Of a DNA stretch of 64,000 nt, positions 47,341 to 59,723 are shown in pieces; position 1 is the stretch's first letter, and the number at the start of each line of letters is the position of its first letter. Source of the stretch: Macrobrachium rosenbergii (Eukaryota > Arthropoda > Malacostraca > Decapoda > Palaemonidae). The stretch spans positions 37,789,037 through 37,853,036 of the forward strand of contig NC_089777.1 in NCBI RefSeq assembly GCF_040412425.1, written 5' to 3'. The notes under the pieces are model-generated. The model saw only the letters and a list, made by a program, of their open reading frames with translations. It ran no database searches and was not told the origin of the DNA. Made by a program: the position numbers and the translations under genes.

Positions 47341-49506
47341 AGGATAACTTGACACCATAACTATTTTGCCTCTGCCTACTTCCTCAATAACAATGGCCAC
47401 ATGAGATATTGCCTGAATGTTATATGGAATAATTAGTAAGTTTTACTATACATATTTCTACTGCATGATTGTTACTATGCTATACACGACTATATAGGTA
47501 TGAATATTAATTTAATACTGTAGGAAGTAAGTACAGTATGATACGTATGGATGACTTACAAAACAAATGTATAAAATCATATGTACTGTAGTGTACAGAA
47601 AAATGAAACATGTTGGAAATGTGCATAATGGGGAGATCCTAGCATGTGTAGTGAGATAGCACTGCACTTGCATTGTGCACTACTGTTCAATCTTTCTGGT
47701 TCATGGTTTTTTCTTTCTTATTACATGAATTGTGCATACACACGTGAGTTACCTTTGAACTTCCTGTCTGATGACAGTTTCACGATCATGACTATTGTAC
47801 ATAATTTTGGTAGGCTAGGCTACTGTGACAAAGTTCTTGGGTGATATATTTTTCTTACTACAGTGCCGTACATTCTGAGTGAGTTAATTCACACTTTTTA
47901 TAAAAGACAAGAACAATTCTTATTCATTTGGATTATAAACTGGCTTCCCAACTTACCAGACTTCAACTAAACAGGTATCATTAATTACCTGATTTGTATA
48001 ATTCCAGGAAAATAAAATCTCACACTTGACAGAATTATCTGCGAGCAAGCTAGACATAACGGATGCTAAAACAAAAAGGATCTATGCTTACCCATCTAAT
48101 ATTGTAGGAAGGCTTCTCACTTCCAGGGTAAATGACCTACCATGACCTGGATGTACTTTTTTCCCATCACTTGAACATTCAGTGTGCATTTGTCACCTCA
48201 AAAAGTGCCTGAACATATCAAAATGTGATCCTTTAGATTTAGCATAATTCACTGCACACTGTCCTTACTGAGCTGGTCTAGAGCAGTGCACTTTTGCTGA
48301 ACCATTCTAACCATTCTTTGGGTATGTTTTACTAAGCTACATTTCCTCTTTTGTATGAATGAATGAATCTGTAATAAAATTATAGCCACATTTTGTTTAA
48401 TAATGTTCATTTATGGGTAAACAAACATTTTGTTTTTCTTCAAGAATAAATTTTCTTACCAACACTTTTGAGCAATGTTACTCTGATTTCTGCCTGACAC
48501 TGAATTAAACTTAATACTGTCCATGTAAATGTTTTATGGAAAGTTTATGCATAAAACTACTGGTTTACTATGTACAAAAATATGTCTTGATTACTGAATT
48601 AGAATATAGTTTGAGTACTATACTACAAATTACAACAAAATCAGATATGAATCTTTTGAATGACGTCAACATTTTTGGACAATGTTACTCAGCCTAACAC
48701 CACAAGTTTACTACAGCTACACCTACTTTTACTCACAAATAACACTGATTGTAGATTTTTACAGTTTTGATTTTTATAGCTTTCTTAAGTGAGAATGTTG
48801 CGAACTGAATTATGTATCTTCTGAAAATTAAAATTTTTGGAAAAGAAGAGGTAAGCTGAAATGTTCTGAGCTCCGGTGATCTAGCAACTTTTTTTTTCAA
48901 CAACTTTCACAATAATTCATATTTTGTTTAGGTATGTACCTAATGACAGTTTTTGAGGGGGATCTTGCAAGATGTTGAATGCAATGAGAAAATTCAACAA
49001 TACAAGCAAGATGAAAATAATAATAAAATACATAAAAGATAAAATAACAATAATAATAAAAGTATTGGATGCATTGTAAGTAGGCATGTACAGCTTCAGT
49101 CTGCTGCTTTTATACAGAGCAAGTAGCAACTGTTTTATGCTACATAACATGAAAAGAAAAAAAGAATGAGACAGGTTTACACTAGCTCTGGCGTATGTGT
49201 AGCCTGTACCACCAGGTCTTGGGTCTTTTTTGCTGAATGGATTTCATTACTTATCAAGAGGCCAAAACCCGAAAGTGTCCAGTAAGCTGAGTACCAGTGT
49301 ATAAAGTTTCTTAAAAAAAGTTATTGTATATTTTTATATGCCAACCACGGTTGGGCTAGGGTTTTGGGGCAGCCTGTTTGCATAGCCAATTTTATTATTT
49401 ATTATAAGTTTAATAAAATCATGATTGTAAAAACTTAATACTCTAGAGACATACTATCAAACTGGAAACTATACTGACAACAATTAACAAAATTTAAGTA
49501 TAGTAC

Positions 49507-49619
49507 CTGGAAGAGGAGGAAGGCATAACCTTTTGGAGGAAAATATGATTTACTTTCTGCTTTATGTGGCCAGTCCACAACCAAGGGACCAAATCGACGG
49601 AAACTTGCGGTGATCTCCT
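49507..49619 (-). CDS. CPEB2/3/4-type protein, exon encoding centre of RRM1
   Basis: 113 nt: two bases completing Glu, then 37 codons. EITASFRRFGPLVVDWPHKA and ESKSYFPPKGYAFLLFQ include RNP1 (KGYAFLLF) of the first RNA-recognition motif. The acceptor is 'tttccttgcag' before 49619 and the donor CAG|gtacta. The first codon is shared with the previous exon (G plus AG), giving DIDEEEITASF across the junction, against DIDEDEITASF in vertebrate CPEB4 as I recall it. Confidence 0.97.
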
Positions 49620-50514
49620 CTGCAAGGAAACAAATACATTTAGTAATAATTTCTTTTTCAATGTACAATAATTACAACTACTGCAACAGCTTATACAGTA
49701 TGTATAAAAATCTTTCACCTTTGGAAAATAAAGTTTAGTAAAGACAAGGTGCATATAAATGACACTCAAGTCTTCACACTCTATAGAATAACAGATTACA
49801 ATGCTCACGTACACCAGATAAACAAAACCAAATCAATTACACTGATAGTTTTTTTTTTTATTTTTGGTTGACAAAACAGTAACTGATAACCTCTTCAAAA
49901 CTCCACTACCTTCCTGTTTACAAAGCTGATCAGTTGCCAACTACAAGGACATTACTTTGGACCATCAGGTACAAAAAGTAATGAGTCTCTTGGGAGGTTT
50001 TGAGCTTTCTCAGTCATTCATTTAAAAATAATAAATGTCACCTAAATAAGAACATATCATACTTGGACATATTATGACCCAGAAAATTTGGCTAAATAAT
50101 ATTGAATGATTTACAAAAACACAGAAAAAAGTGATCTAAATATTACAGAAATACAACTCACTGCAAAGAGAAATATACTCTATGAGAAACCTTATTTGGA
50201 AAGTCCTAATTATCTTCTGTATCTCTGCTCATGCTTTAAAGGATACTAATATACAAGGAAAGTCAACTTTCACCAAGTGTTCATTCTGAGGTGAATCAAT
50301 GAAGCACACTGCACTGATAAAATAATGTACAGTGCTGTACATATATTTGTACGAGCATATCTAAAAATCATGAGTACTCAAAGGATGTTAATGCAAAAAT
50401 GAATATGGTTTTCCTTTAAGTTGTAATGTCTTGGTAAATTTTGTTATACTGTATTGTATTTAAAGAAACTACAATAAAAACTTCCACTGACATTAATAAC
50501 AACAATAAACTCAC
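49620..50514 (-). other. CPEB intron within RRM1 (895 nt)
   Basis: Donor AAG|gtgagt at 50514 and acceptor gcag at 49620, phase 1. No inserted repeat. The shortest intron of the gene here. Confidence 0.9.
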
Positions 50515-50706
50515 CTTCATCAATATCGGGTGGCAATCCTCCGACGAAGACTTTCCGAGAAAAACGTTCGCCATTTTCTGATCCCTGCGAGCGCGGGGAC
50601 GATCTCGAAGGCGACGGCAGAGGAATAGTAGCACCCAGACCATCCACTAAATGGCCCTCGTCCAGAAGTACCCCGCCTTCATCCATTCCTAGGAAACCAC
50701 CTTTAC
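50515..50706 (-). CDS. CPEB2/3/4-type protein, linker and RRM1 start exon
   Basis: 192 nt, entering and leaving in phase 1. KGGFLGMDEGGVLLDEGHLV, then a Pro/Ser-rich linker (PLPSPSRSSPRSQGSENGER), then FSRKVFVGGLPPDIDE, which holds RNP2 (VFVGGL) of RRM1. The opening resembles the vertebrate CPEB4 segment after its microexon (SSLFPMEDGFLDDG, from memory) in its Phe, Met-Glu/Asp and Leu-Asp-Asp/Glu pattern. The SPS/SPR sites are plausible proline-directed phosphorylation sites, but that is inference. The codons are more GC-rich than the AT-rich surroundings. Confidence 0.95.
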
Positions 50707-53700
50707 CTGCCAAAAATCCATCAGTGTAGGATGAAAAGGATTCAAATAAATGGATAAAATTTCTAGCATATTCAAACCACAGGAGTCTGTTAAGCAAATG
50801 CAAGCATGATTATGCATATGTAGAAGATATGATTCATCTTTAAGTATGGAATTTTTTACAGGTGTCTGATTATTATCTAACCAAATTGTTCAATCTCTTC
50901 ACAAGACATATGGATATACCGTAATTGTAAAGGCGAGATGCTTATGATTAATGTAATGATCTCTTGGGGTATGAACTGATGGATAATTTGCTTTTAATTT
51001 TGTTATGTTAGCACATAATCATACAGTTTGTAGTTTTCATACACTGCAGTACAATGTGTAATAATTCAAACAGTATGTTAGCCCTACATACTGAAGCAGT
51101 GACAATGAGAAAACTCCATTCAAGTTTCTTCATGCACAAAATTTTCACTCTGTAGTCTTTGTTGTGTTTAAACTGACTGACTGACAGATTATCTAAGATT
51201 CCTACTGAAATTAATAAACTACTGCAGTAACACTGGGATGAGGTAAAATTTCAATACCCATTATTTCTCAACATAAATTTGCCACGTGCCTATTTTTCTC
51301 CAACGAAGCAATTTTCTCGGTTATTTCAGAGCAGCTAAACAGTTTCAAACAATTTCAATTCCATGGGAAACTACACGAGCTAAGCTTCCTGAATCCTTCA
51401 GTGTTCCAATGTTTCTTATTTTCTGTACAGTCCAAAAAGTGTTCATAAAACCACCCAATTCCATTTCTAAATACATTAATGAATGAACACCTACAAAATG
51501 AAGCGAGTGTGACGTATAGCAAATTATGTATAAAATTCTTCTGACTCAATTATATAGCTGTTATTATGTGCAATTGCTTATTTTTTCCAATATTAAAGTA
51601 AGTATATTTACTGATGTACCACTGCAAATTTTTAACAATAACCAACCTAAATAATGATGTAACTGGTAAACTGCTAGAACTTAGGGGTCATTAGCTAATG
51701 TTCATCCTAATTTCACAAAGAATGTAGAGAGACATGAAAATTGTGAGCTCATAATGTCATACACTATGGAAGAGATTGAATATGTCTGTATTAAATGGAG
51801 AAAGGCTTACACCATGACACCTAGTTGTACAGATAATAAACTTTTTCTGTCTTGAAGGCTGGCAAACAATACATGTTTTGAATTACTAAATTTACTAAGT
51901 GCAAGCTGTTATTACTGTACATTATTTGTGTTTGCTGAAGTTATGACTATACAATATGTGACATTACATAAAGAGGACTAAACTTGCAGAGCTTAACATG
52001 TTCTTTTTTAAAAAAAAAAGGCTTCTCTAGACTAAGATACAAATCCTCCTATTCTTAACATCATATTTGCTACATCCTCATGAAAAAATGCAATACTATG
52101 GGAAAGTTCCATTCTAGGCAAAATTATGACCACTCCCTCACAGAATGATCTGCAAGACAAGCCAAGTGTTACCAGAGAGGAGTCATGTGTACTTGCATGA
52201 ATGACACCTTTCTGAAAATATTTGGTACTTTTACATCAGCGTGGTTTATATTTTTGCTAAGAATGTAAACACTATAATCTGCTATCCAACCTGTGTGTGG
52301 AATAACCATACAATTCTCAAATACAGCTCTAAGATTACCAAAAGCTGCAAGCAAATCAATTCATTCTAGCAAATGGCTTTAGTCGCATTATTATGACTTC
52401 TACTTAAGAGCTATAGATCTTACCAGTGCAACTACTGTATTACTAAGAATTTTACTTCACCTGTCCATAATTTATATTGGTAACACTGTATAACTCCTAT
52501 ATGTAAAAACATCATAAGGTGAAACCTCATATATATACATAACATACATTTTATGAAAAACATCTCACATTCAACACATCTCTTGCACCCAGTCATCGCA
52601 TTGTGCCACTGGCTTTACAAAGGATCACTTTCATTTTCATAGCTGGGAAATTGGTGTTCAGAAACAAAACACTGACTTTACACTAATTCTAAGGTTATTA
52701 GCCGGGCACGTTAGGAAAAAATTCAAACCAGCACAGACACCACGTTTTACTTTCACTAGCAATGCAGAGAGCCATCACAAAATACACTATCAAAAGCCAA
52801 CAGACAGAGGTAAGCATTGGGAAACAGGAGGTTATCAACATATATATGGTAGGGCAAACATGTCCATTCCTCATAACATGTGCATGAAATGACCACCTCT
52901 TTTAGTGCAAACTGCTACCACTGTTCACGAAGGTTACAGCTGCTAGCCCTATTACTGTACTATGCTATTTGCTGTTCACTATATTATCAAAACCAAAAGT
53001 TTCATCTCCATTACTGTTTCTAAAGTTAGCGTACAATACATTTGGCTTTTATGTGATGCACTGTCACTAAGGACTTCACCAATATTTATGAATACTGTAG
53101 CAATACAATATTTATTGGCTGCCTAAACTTTCAGCCTTGAGAAAGAGCAGACTTGTTGCATCTGGTAAGTAATGTCCTTAACACCTGCTCCTGCTTTAAG
53201 AAACTGTAAGCTATCCGTCATTTTAAAATTAATGGACACTTTCATTGAAGGATAAAATCTCTACACTTGCCTAGCATGGAAGACGTTGTAAATAGTTCCA
53301 CCTACCAATGAATCAGGTTGCCAACTAAACCTATAGAAATCTACTGTTATAGATTAGTTATAGTGCTGGGGAAGGTAACAAAATTGTCTTAACAAGGCCT
53401 CACCTTCCCTAGTCCATTTATACCAGTAGTTCAATTACTTTTAAGACAAGGTCATATCATGTCCAACAAGATGCAATGTGATTATCATTTGGCACCAAAG
53501 AGCAGTTATTTGGTACATGTGGCTTATTCCTTTGCTGAGAACAAAAATATTATGTGAGTCCTTGCTTCACCCATTACAGTGCCTTTATACAGAAAAAGGC
53601 CTTTGCTTGTATTTTCAAGAAGCTTGTCAGTAATCAACCCATATTGTCAAATCTCCTGTTAATGTGGACATTATGTACAATTTAGAAAACAATGGTTCTA

Positions 53701-54789
53701 TAAAAAAAAATAGAGCTTTAGCACTTTTTCTAAATTTTGTGATTAGAGATAAATGAAACCTCTTTGCACATTTGCATCATCAGGTTTTTTGAGTGGAATC
53801 CATCAGGTTATAATATATAAAACTAAATATTTTCACACACACACCTTTCATACACACAGACACTATAACAATTACACACTAATTTGTAACATAAAACCCT
53901 ACAATTTTTCATACTTTTTACTCAGAAAATATACTTGTTTGCTGTGATATATCAATACCAAGAATGAGAAATAAGTCCACCAAACTGGAAACTATCCTTA
54001 TACAATAAAGTTTCCATTAAAGAGTTTACTTATTTGTTATAATGGATGTATAAAATGGATTTACATCTGATTTCTAAGTCTAAAAATATCTTTTCAGAAA
54101 CTGCATTAAGTCATGCATAAAGAGGAGATTTTTCAAGCCAGACAGGGGGAAACTATAGCTACCTAATAATTAATAGTAATAATAATGATATTAATAATAG
54201 TAACAATAACAATAATAATAATTATCCACTATAAAAGCTGTGCCAGCATAGTAACAACACCAAAGATAACTGCACTGTGCTACTTCTATCATCTTATTTT
54301 CGGAGTAGCTTTAGCAAAAAGAAGCAAAGGTATTTGGTAAATTTAAAAGTGGGGGCATGAAGGTGTGAGGTGGAAGAGAGGTGATTGTCTTTAGGTGTAG
54401 GAGGACAATGGAGGGAGTGGACTAGGTTTATCTGATAACTTCATGCGCAGGTTGTGGAAGTGGCAGTGGTAATAAATTATTTGTTTCAATGCTCCAAACA
54501 AATGCAGACACACCATTTTTTCATCACCCTCATTGATTACACAGAATATAGAGAAAAATAAAGTCCTATCAACATTTCTGGGATTACTAACTGATTATAG
54601 TATATGAATGAAACAATACAGATGATGCAAAGGAACACATGTAAATAAAATGTTATAAATCAATAAAATTAGGATGATGACATCACAAGGAGTCAATCAG
54701 AAATCCCTTCACATTCCTGTGTGGACCAGGAACTTAGCAACAGTTTCAATTCTGCTCTTGTTCACCTGTGACACGAAAGCTTGTCGAAG

Positions 54790-55340
54790 AATATTCTAAA
54801 AATACTCAAGTTCCTTTTTGTCCAAAGAACTTGTCTTCAGTTTGAATTAGTACAAGTTCCTCCATACAAGGAAAACTTTTCTGTAAGTTCAAGTCTACTC
54901 AATTACCTTTATCAGTGGCTATGGAACTTGTCAAGAGGTTTATCATACACATGTTTATGTTTCTCATTATCCAGTAACTTGTAGGGGTCAGCATTGAAAA
55001 CCCATTCAAGTTCCTCAAAGGCCCATGCAATTGTCAATAAATCAAAATCTGTCCAAGTTCTTTGGAGTAAAGGAACAGGTAAAAAAGCCGAGATCAATTA
55101 AAGTTCCCGCTGGAACCAGTCTAAAGTTCTTCGATTGGTGTAAAAAGTTTTGTAATATTCATTATGTATGCAAGTTCCCTTGTGTCCAAGAATGTGTCAG
55201 GAGGTTTAAATCTGTTCAAGTTCCTTGGTGTCCTGTTCCTCGGTAACATGGAACTCGTCAGGAAGTGCTTATAATCATCTTAAAAGTTCCTCAGTGTCTG
55301 GGAACTACTCAGGAAGTCTACTTTCCTCCCATGGCACTAA
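54790..55340. repeat. Strongly diverged minisatellite, unit about 50 bp
   Basis: The words 'caagttcct', 'ggaact(t/c)gtcaggagg' and 'tctgttcaagttccttggtg' recur roughly every 45-55 bp: caagttcct-type starts near 54809, 54851, 55009, 55053, 55171 and 55218, with related 'aaagttc' starts near 55101, 55123 and 55281. Units differ a lot, so the array is old. Confidence 0.75.
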
Positions 55341-56186
55341 GTCCCATACAAGTGATACTGGAAGGTTAGGCAATGGGATGAGAGACGGAGAAAGACAAAT
55401 GAAAAATCAATAAATGGAAGTGACCTTGATAGCAGGGCCAAGTGCAATGATAGGTGGCTCACTTAACACAGTGCTAACATGGCCAAGAACATCTATTAGG
55501 ATGGAAAGGAGGACCAAATAAAAAGTAACTAAAGTAATAAAAATAAACTTATTGACATAAAGGTGAATGGAAAGAGAATAGGTGACAATAGCTTGTAATG
55601 TCACCACTTCTGTGAGACAAAGATTTATGTTAAGTTAAATGAATATACCTCGCCCATTATATACAAGGTCTTGTTTGATTGGAGGTATCTTCAAGGCATG
55701 AAACTTGAAATGTCAACAATGAAAAGAAAATGATAGAAAAGAGACAACAAAAGATGGCCTGTAGCACCAACCAAAAGGAAGTATGACAGGAAACTGAAGG
55801 ATCTTACAACTAATGATAATAATAATAAGAGTACTGTAATAATAATAATAACAAAATCTGAATATGCAGACCATAAAAGTAAAATTCCAATGAAGGAAAG
55901 ATAAAATGGAAAAAATATTTTACAGAAAAAATGAGTGACAACAATATAATACGTATAATATAAAAAAGATATTTGAAAAAAAAATTTTAACTACGGTATT
56001 TTGAGAAAAAAACAATAATGAACTTTAATGCAACGTATAGTGACTAGGATAAATTAGGGGACAAATCTTTCAAATAAAAACAATTACAGATATAAAAGAG
56101 GCAAAATTAAACACAATAATGACTTGCAATGTAAAATAAAAAGCAAGGATAAAGCATGAATGACAAAACGGTAAATAAAAAAAGGC

Positions 56187-56249
<63 letters not shown>
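56187..56249. repeat. (AAT)n microsatellite, 21 units
   Basis: Pure AAT repeat 350 bp downstream (in transcript sense) of the microexon. Confidence 0.97.
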
Positions 56250-56252
<3 letters not shown>

Positions 56253-56598
56253 GTTCCAATTCCCTTTCTTTCCTCAACATCTGAGGCAACCTTTTACTTA
56301 GGCACTAAGTACTTAGTTATTTACTCAAAGAAGGTGTCACTACTGTATTTAGATGTGAATACTGCTGTTTATCTCTTTACACCATTATAAAAGTTACCAT
56401 GAAAGAATGCCAAAGTGCCACAGTATGCTACAAGAAGGCATTTAAGATGACAAAATAAAGGACAAAACTGGAAAACAGACAAAAGGAAAAAATATTTGCA
56501 TAATGAAAAATAGGAAAAAATAAAGGTGAAGGTTAAGGTATTATTCAAAAGGTCTTGATCAAACACGTCCACGAAGCATGCTTTTGTATTTAAAATAC

Positions 56599-56622
56599 CT
56601 CTCCTACGATTGTATCCACGGC
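56599..56622 (-). CDS. CPEB2/3/4-type protein, 24-nt in-frame microexon
   Basis: Between acceptor 'tttttcatgcag' and donor 'gtattt', 24 nt encode GRGYNRRRG when joined in phase 1 to flanking exons (two bases finish one codon, one base starts the next). Vertebrate CPEB4 has a 24-nt neuronal microexon coding for a very similar Arg-rich peptide (GRTYGRRRG in memory), followed by the segment that the exon at 50706 resembles. Length, phase, position and the Tyr-x-Arg-Arg-Arg core agree. Skipping it keeps the frame (cassette exon). In vertebrates the peptide tunes condensation of CPEB4. The same role here is inference. Confidence 0.88.
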
Positions 56623-56652
56623 CTGCATGAAAAAATACAGCACATAACAGCA
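56623..56652 (-). promoter_or_regulatory. UGC-rich intronic tract upstream of the microexon
   Basis: In transcript sense the last 30 nt of the intron contain UGC at 56652-56650, 56642-56640 and 56627-56625, with a U6 run between the second and third. UGC motifs close to the 3' splice site are the recruitment signal for SRRM3/4-type (eMIC domain) splicing factors at neural microexons in vertebrates and insects. Confidence 0.5.
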
Positions 56653-56939
56653 GGGTAAATACACACATAAAACCTAGGAGTCAGAAAGTAGCTTATATCA
56701 AATACAATTCTGGAAAGACACCACACGATATAGCGCTCCTAAATCAAAAAATATTTTCAATATACTGTACAGTACAATCTACGGAAAAAGCATGAATAGT
56801 CTAAACAAAAAAAAAAAAATTGAAAACATAACAAACGAAAAAGAAGAAAACAGACGGCACAATTTGATCATGATTCAATACACAAAAGCAGCAAAATTCT
56901 GAAGTCAGTTTCTACTGATACTCAAAAAATAGACATATC

Positions 56940-57500
56940 ATCCAACTATGAGATAATGATGATGGTGACAAAGGTGAAGCAGTAATTACAGATATTTACT
57001 AAGTAATGATATAATGATGATGATGCTGACTGGATACAGAGATCACAGACACTGGCAATGCCATATGATGTTGGTATGAGTAAAAATTAAAATTTACAGA
57101 CATTTACAATGCCTTATGATGTTGACAGTGGCAAGACAGTGGCAAAAAAAAAAAAAAAAATCACATAATGCTGACAAAGGAGGTATTGTACATAAATGAC
57201 AGAAATCCACTGTCATTATATGAAATTATGATGAAAAAGGTGATATAAAAATCAAGGTAATTTACAATGCCATATGAAAACTACTTATGAAAAAGGAGAT
57301 AATAGACTCTAAAGAAAAAGACAATTGTGATATAAAAATCAAGATAACCATGACGTCAAGAAAAAAATATAATTAAATTTTGTCATGATTAGAAAATGAT
57401 ACCGGCAATAGTGCCAAAGACATGACTGACAATGCATTGTTATTCTGACAACAGTAGCAATTACTGTACCATATGATGTGAAAAATCAAAGCTATGATTG
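56940..57500. repeat. Diverged tandem-repeat array
   Basis: 'aatgccatatgatgttg'-like words recur near 57057, 57109, 57269 and 57465, and 'gtgatataaaaatcaaggta'-like words near 57239 and 57329, at uneven spacings of about 50-100 bp. An A17 run lies near 57145-57161. Confidence 0.5.
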
Positions 57501-58159
57501 AGATGAGAAAAATGAAGATTAAAATGAAAATGAGAAAAGGACATAAATCAACTGACTGAAGCAGCGCTTATATACCTAAGGAAAAAATGTTGCGTACTTT
57601 GAAGCAGCGTTAGCATCTTAACAATACGGTACCATATTAATACTATTTATCACTGGGGAGCTACAATAAAATTCTTTTTATAGTTCAAGGTTAAAAAAAA
57701 TGTAAACTGTGTGGGACCTTAGAGCTATTTTAAAATGTATAAGGCAGATCTACATTTTAGACTATTCTTATACGAAGTTTCTTTTTATATCAAAAAATGC
57801 ATTATCAAAAAAAATTATCACACTGCAGTAATATGCAAGTTATTCATCAACTTCTTATGGACACCTACTTGAATAAAAACAATATCAACTACAATGCCAC
57901 TCTGCTTATTTCTAGTTCAGCTCTGATACAGAACCGATAAAAATACAAGACAGACTGCAACAAAATCACAGTAAATTCACCATCTCTTCAATATCATGCA
58001 GACTGAAATTCTGTCAACACAGGATTCAGAAGCTTACAAATAATAAGTTTCAATTCTATTTATAGTACATAATGAATTTTGCAATGAAACATACAACCCA
58101 GTGTGAAGGCACTGTAGCATTGGCAGTGCCAGTGACCTGAGAGACATTCTTAGCATTGA

Positions 58160-58680
58160 GTGAAAAGTATTTGAAAAAAAAAGTAAATGAAAAAAAGTGT
58201 GTGGGAAAGGAAAAAGAGGATGGTGAGGGAAAGTGAGGGTCAAAGAAAAGTACACGAAAGGTGAGGAGTAAGGTGAGCTCAGAGGAGAAACAAATGAAAA
58301 GGAGGTCAATGAAAAAAATGAATTTATAAAAAGGGAAAGTAGGGCAAAGGATAAAGGAAAATATGAAAGCAGGACAGAACATGAGAGTAAAGAAAACAAG
58401 AACATGAAGGGTAGCAAAAGGTGAAGGAAAACAATAGTGGAAAGAATGTGAGGAAGGAAGATAAGAGCTATAAAAAAAGATTAAATGAAATAAAATGAGG
58501 AAATGGGTGTACAGTTATTTAAAAAATGAAATGGAGGAGGGAGAGGAAAATAAAGGTGAATGAAATGAAACTAATGGGGAAAATGACAGGAAAGGAAAAG
58601 TAACTGGGAAGGAAAGGACAAGAAAACATGAAGAAAATGAGGGAGAGGGAGAAGGAAATTTGGGATATGGGGGAAATCAG
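58160..58680. repeat. 500-bp purine tract (plus strand)
   Basis: The plus strand is almost all G and A with scattered T and very little C. In the CPEB transcript (minus strand) this is a polypyrimidine stretch about 1.6 kb upstream of the microexon. Confidence 0.8.
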
Positions 58681-58760
58681 CTGCCAGGGTTGAACTCCCT
58701 GTTTCTTTACTTGGCTATGGGAAACTATGTATGACCATGTAAGAATGTCTAGGAAAAATG

Positions 58761-58765
<5 letters not shown>

Positions 58766-58817
<52 letters not shown>
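58766..58817. repeat. (CT)n microsatellite
   Basis: About 26 CT units, 90 bp from the purine tract but with the opposite strand bias. Confidence 0.95.
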
Positions 58818-58820
<3 letters not shown>

Positions 58821-59723
58821 ATTCATAAATCATAAAGCCACCATTCCCATAAAAAATATAGCACATCTTTATCTTTGAAATAAAACTTTTAAAGTTAACA
58901 AAATAGTAACATATGCATTCAGATAATTTAATTCTATGCGACTGACTTATAAGGAGTCAGAACTAAGAAAAACCAATAATTATAAGCACACACACAAGTA
59001 CCCTATATGAATATTTCATAAAAAATAACGTACTGTAGTCACAAATGTATTCCATGATCTGGAAGTTGTCAAGTTGGTACCGAATTATATTTGATATGAT
59101 TTTTTTGAGGGGTAGAGAAAGTGCAGTTTACTTGCACATTGATGGTATTTCATTAATTTTGGCAAATGGAAACTTCTATCTAAAAAATAAAACTGAGTCA
59201 ACATGAAGCAAATATTTAAACACTTACCTATCTTTTACAGAAATGATTCTCAAATGACTTTAATAAAATAAACTTGTTTGGGAAAAAGGCACTTATGAAT
59301 TGCTTTAGCAATGTGACAAATAACTGTCCTAAAACTGTACTAAAATCACTTAGTAAATTCAAGTACAAAAACAAATCAAAATAAAAAAAATTACATTAAA
59401 ACATTTTCTACAAAGATGTTAAGATGTTCTTTTGTCAACCACTGGACCTTGATTCTCATTTGGGTGAAAGCAGTTGATGTTACTAGTAACCACATTAGGG
59501 AAATTGGATGGGATACAGAAGGTATTATGCCATATAAAAGATGAATCTGGTTTAAAGGACATATCTCTCTAAAGAATCCTTTACGTACTTTATTAAAATT
59601 ACACCAAATTTACTAAAAGGGCACCAAGTTTGTATATTTGAATGAAAGGACAGAATAAACTCCTCTACAGTACTGTACTGTATTTGTAATTCATAAGAAC
59701 TTCATCCATTAACAAATGCCTCT

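Larger units (their letters stand above)
42492..49506 (-). other. CPEB intron within RRM1 (7.0 kb)
   Basis: Donor CAG|gtacta at 49506 and acceptor tcag at 42492, phase 0. Contents: a lone MITE-like end at 43101 (TA then CAGTAAACCCTC, no partner found), interspersed repeats at 43658-43905 and 46361-46592, a MITE at 44601-44892, and a possible coding fossil at 46640-47340. The rest is featureless AT-rich sequence with frequent 'acagtactgta'-like words near 45.1-45.6 kb. Confidence 0.85.
50707..56598 (-). other. CPEB intron downstream of the microexon (5.9 kb)
   Basis: Donor GAG|gtattt at 56598 (weak consensus) and acceptor 'tttttggcag' at 50707. It holds a diverged 50-bp tandem array (54790-55340) and (AAT)n tracts (54178-54225 imperfect, 56187-56249). 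No exon was recognised in 50707-54780. Confidence 0.8.

Noticed and set aside
48917..49150. Hydrophobic Ile/Leu/Phe frame resembling a membrane segment
   Set aside because: Comes from AAT/AAC-rich low-complexity DNA within an intron.
58034..58417. Two overlapping Phe/Ser/Leu-rich frames that look like membrane proteins
   Set aside because: They translate the polypyrimidine strand of the purine tract. Long frames are expected there because stop codons need purines.
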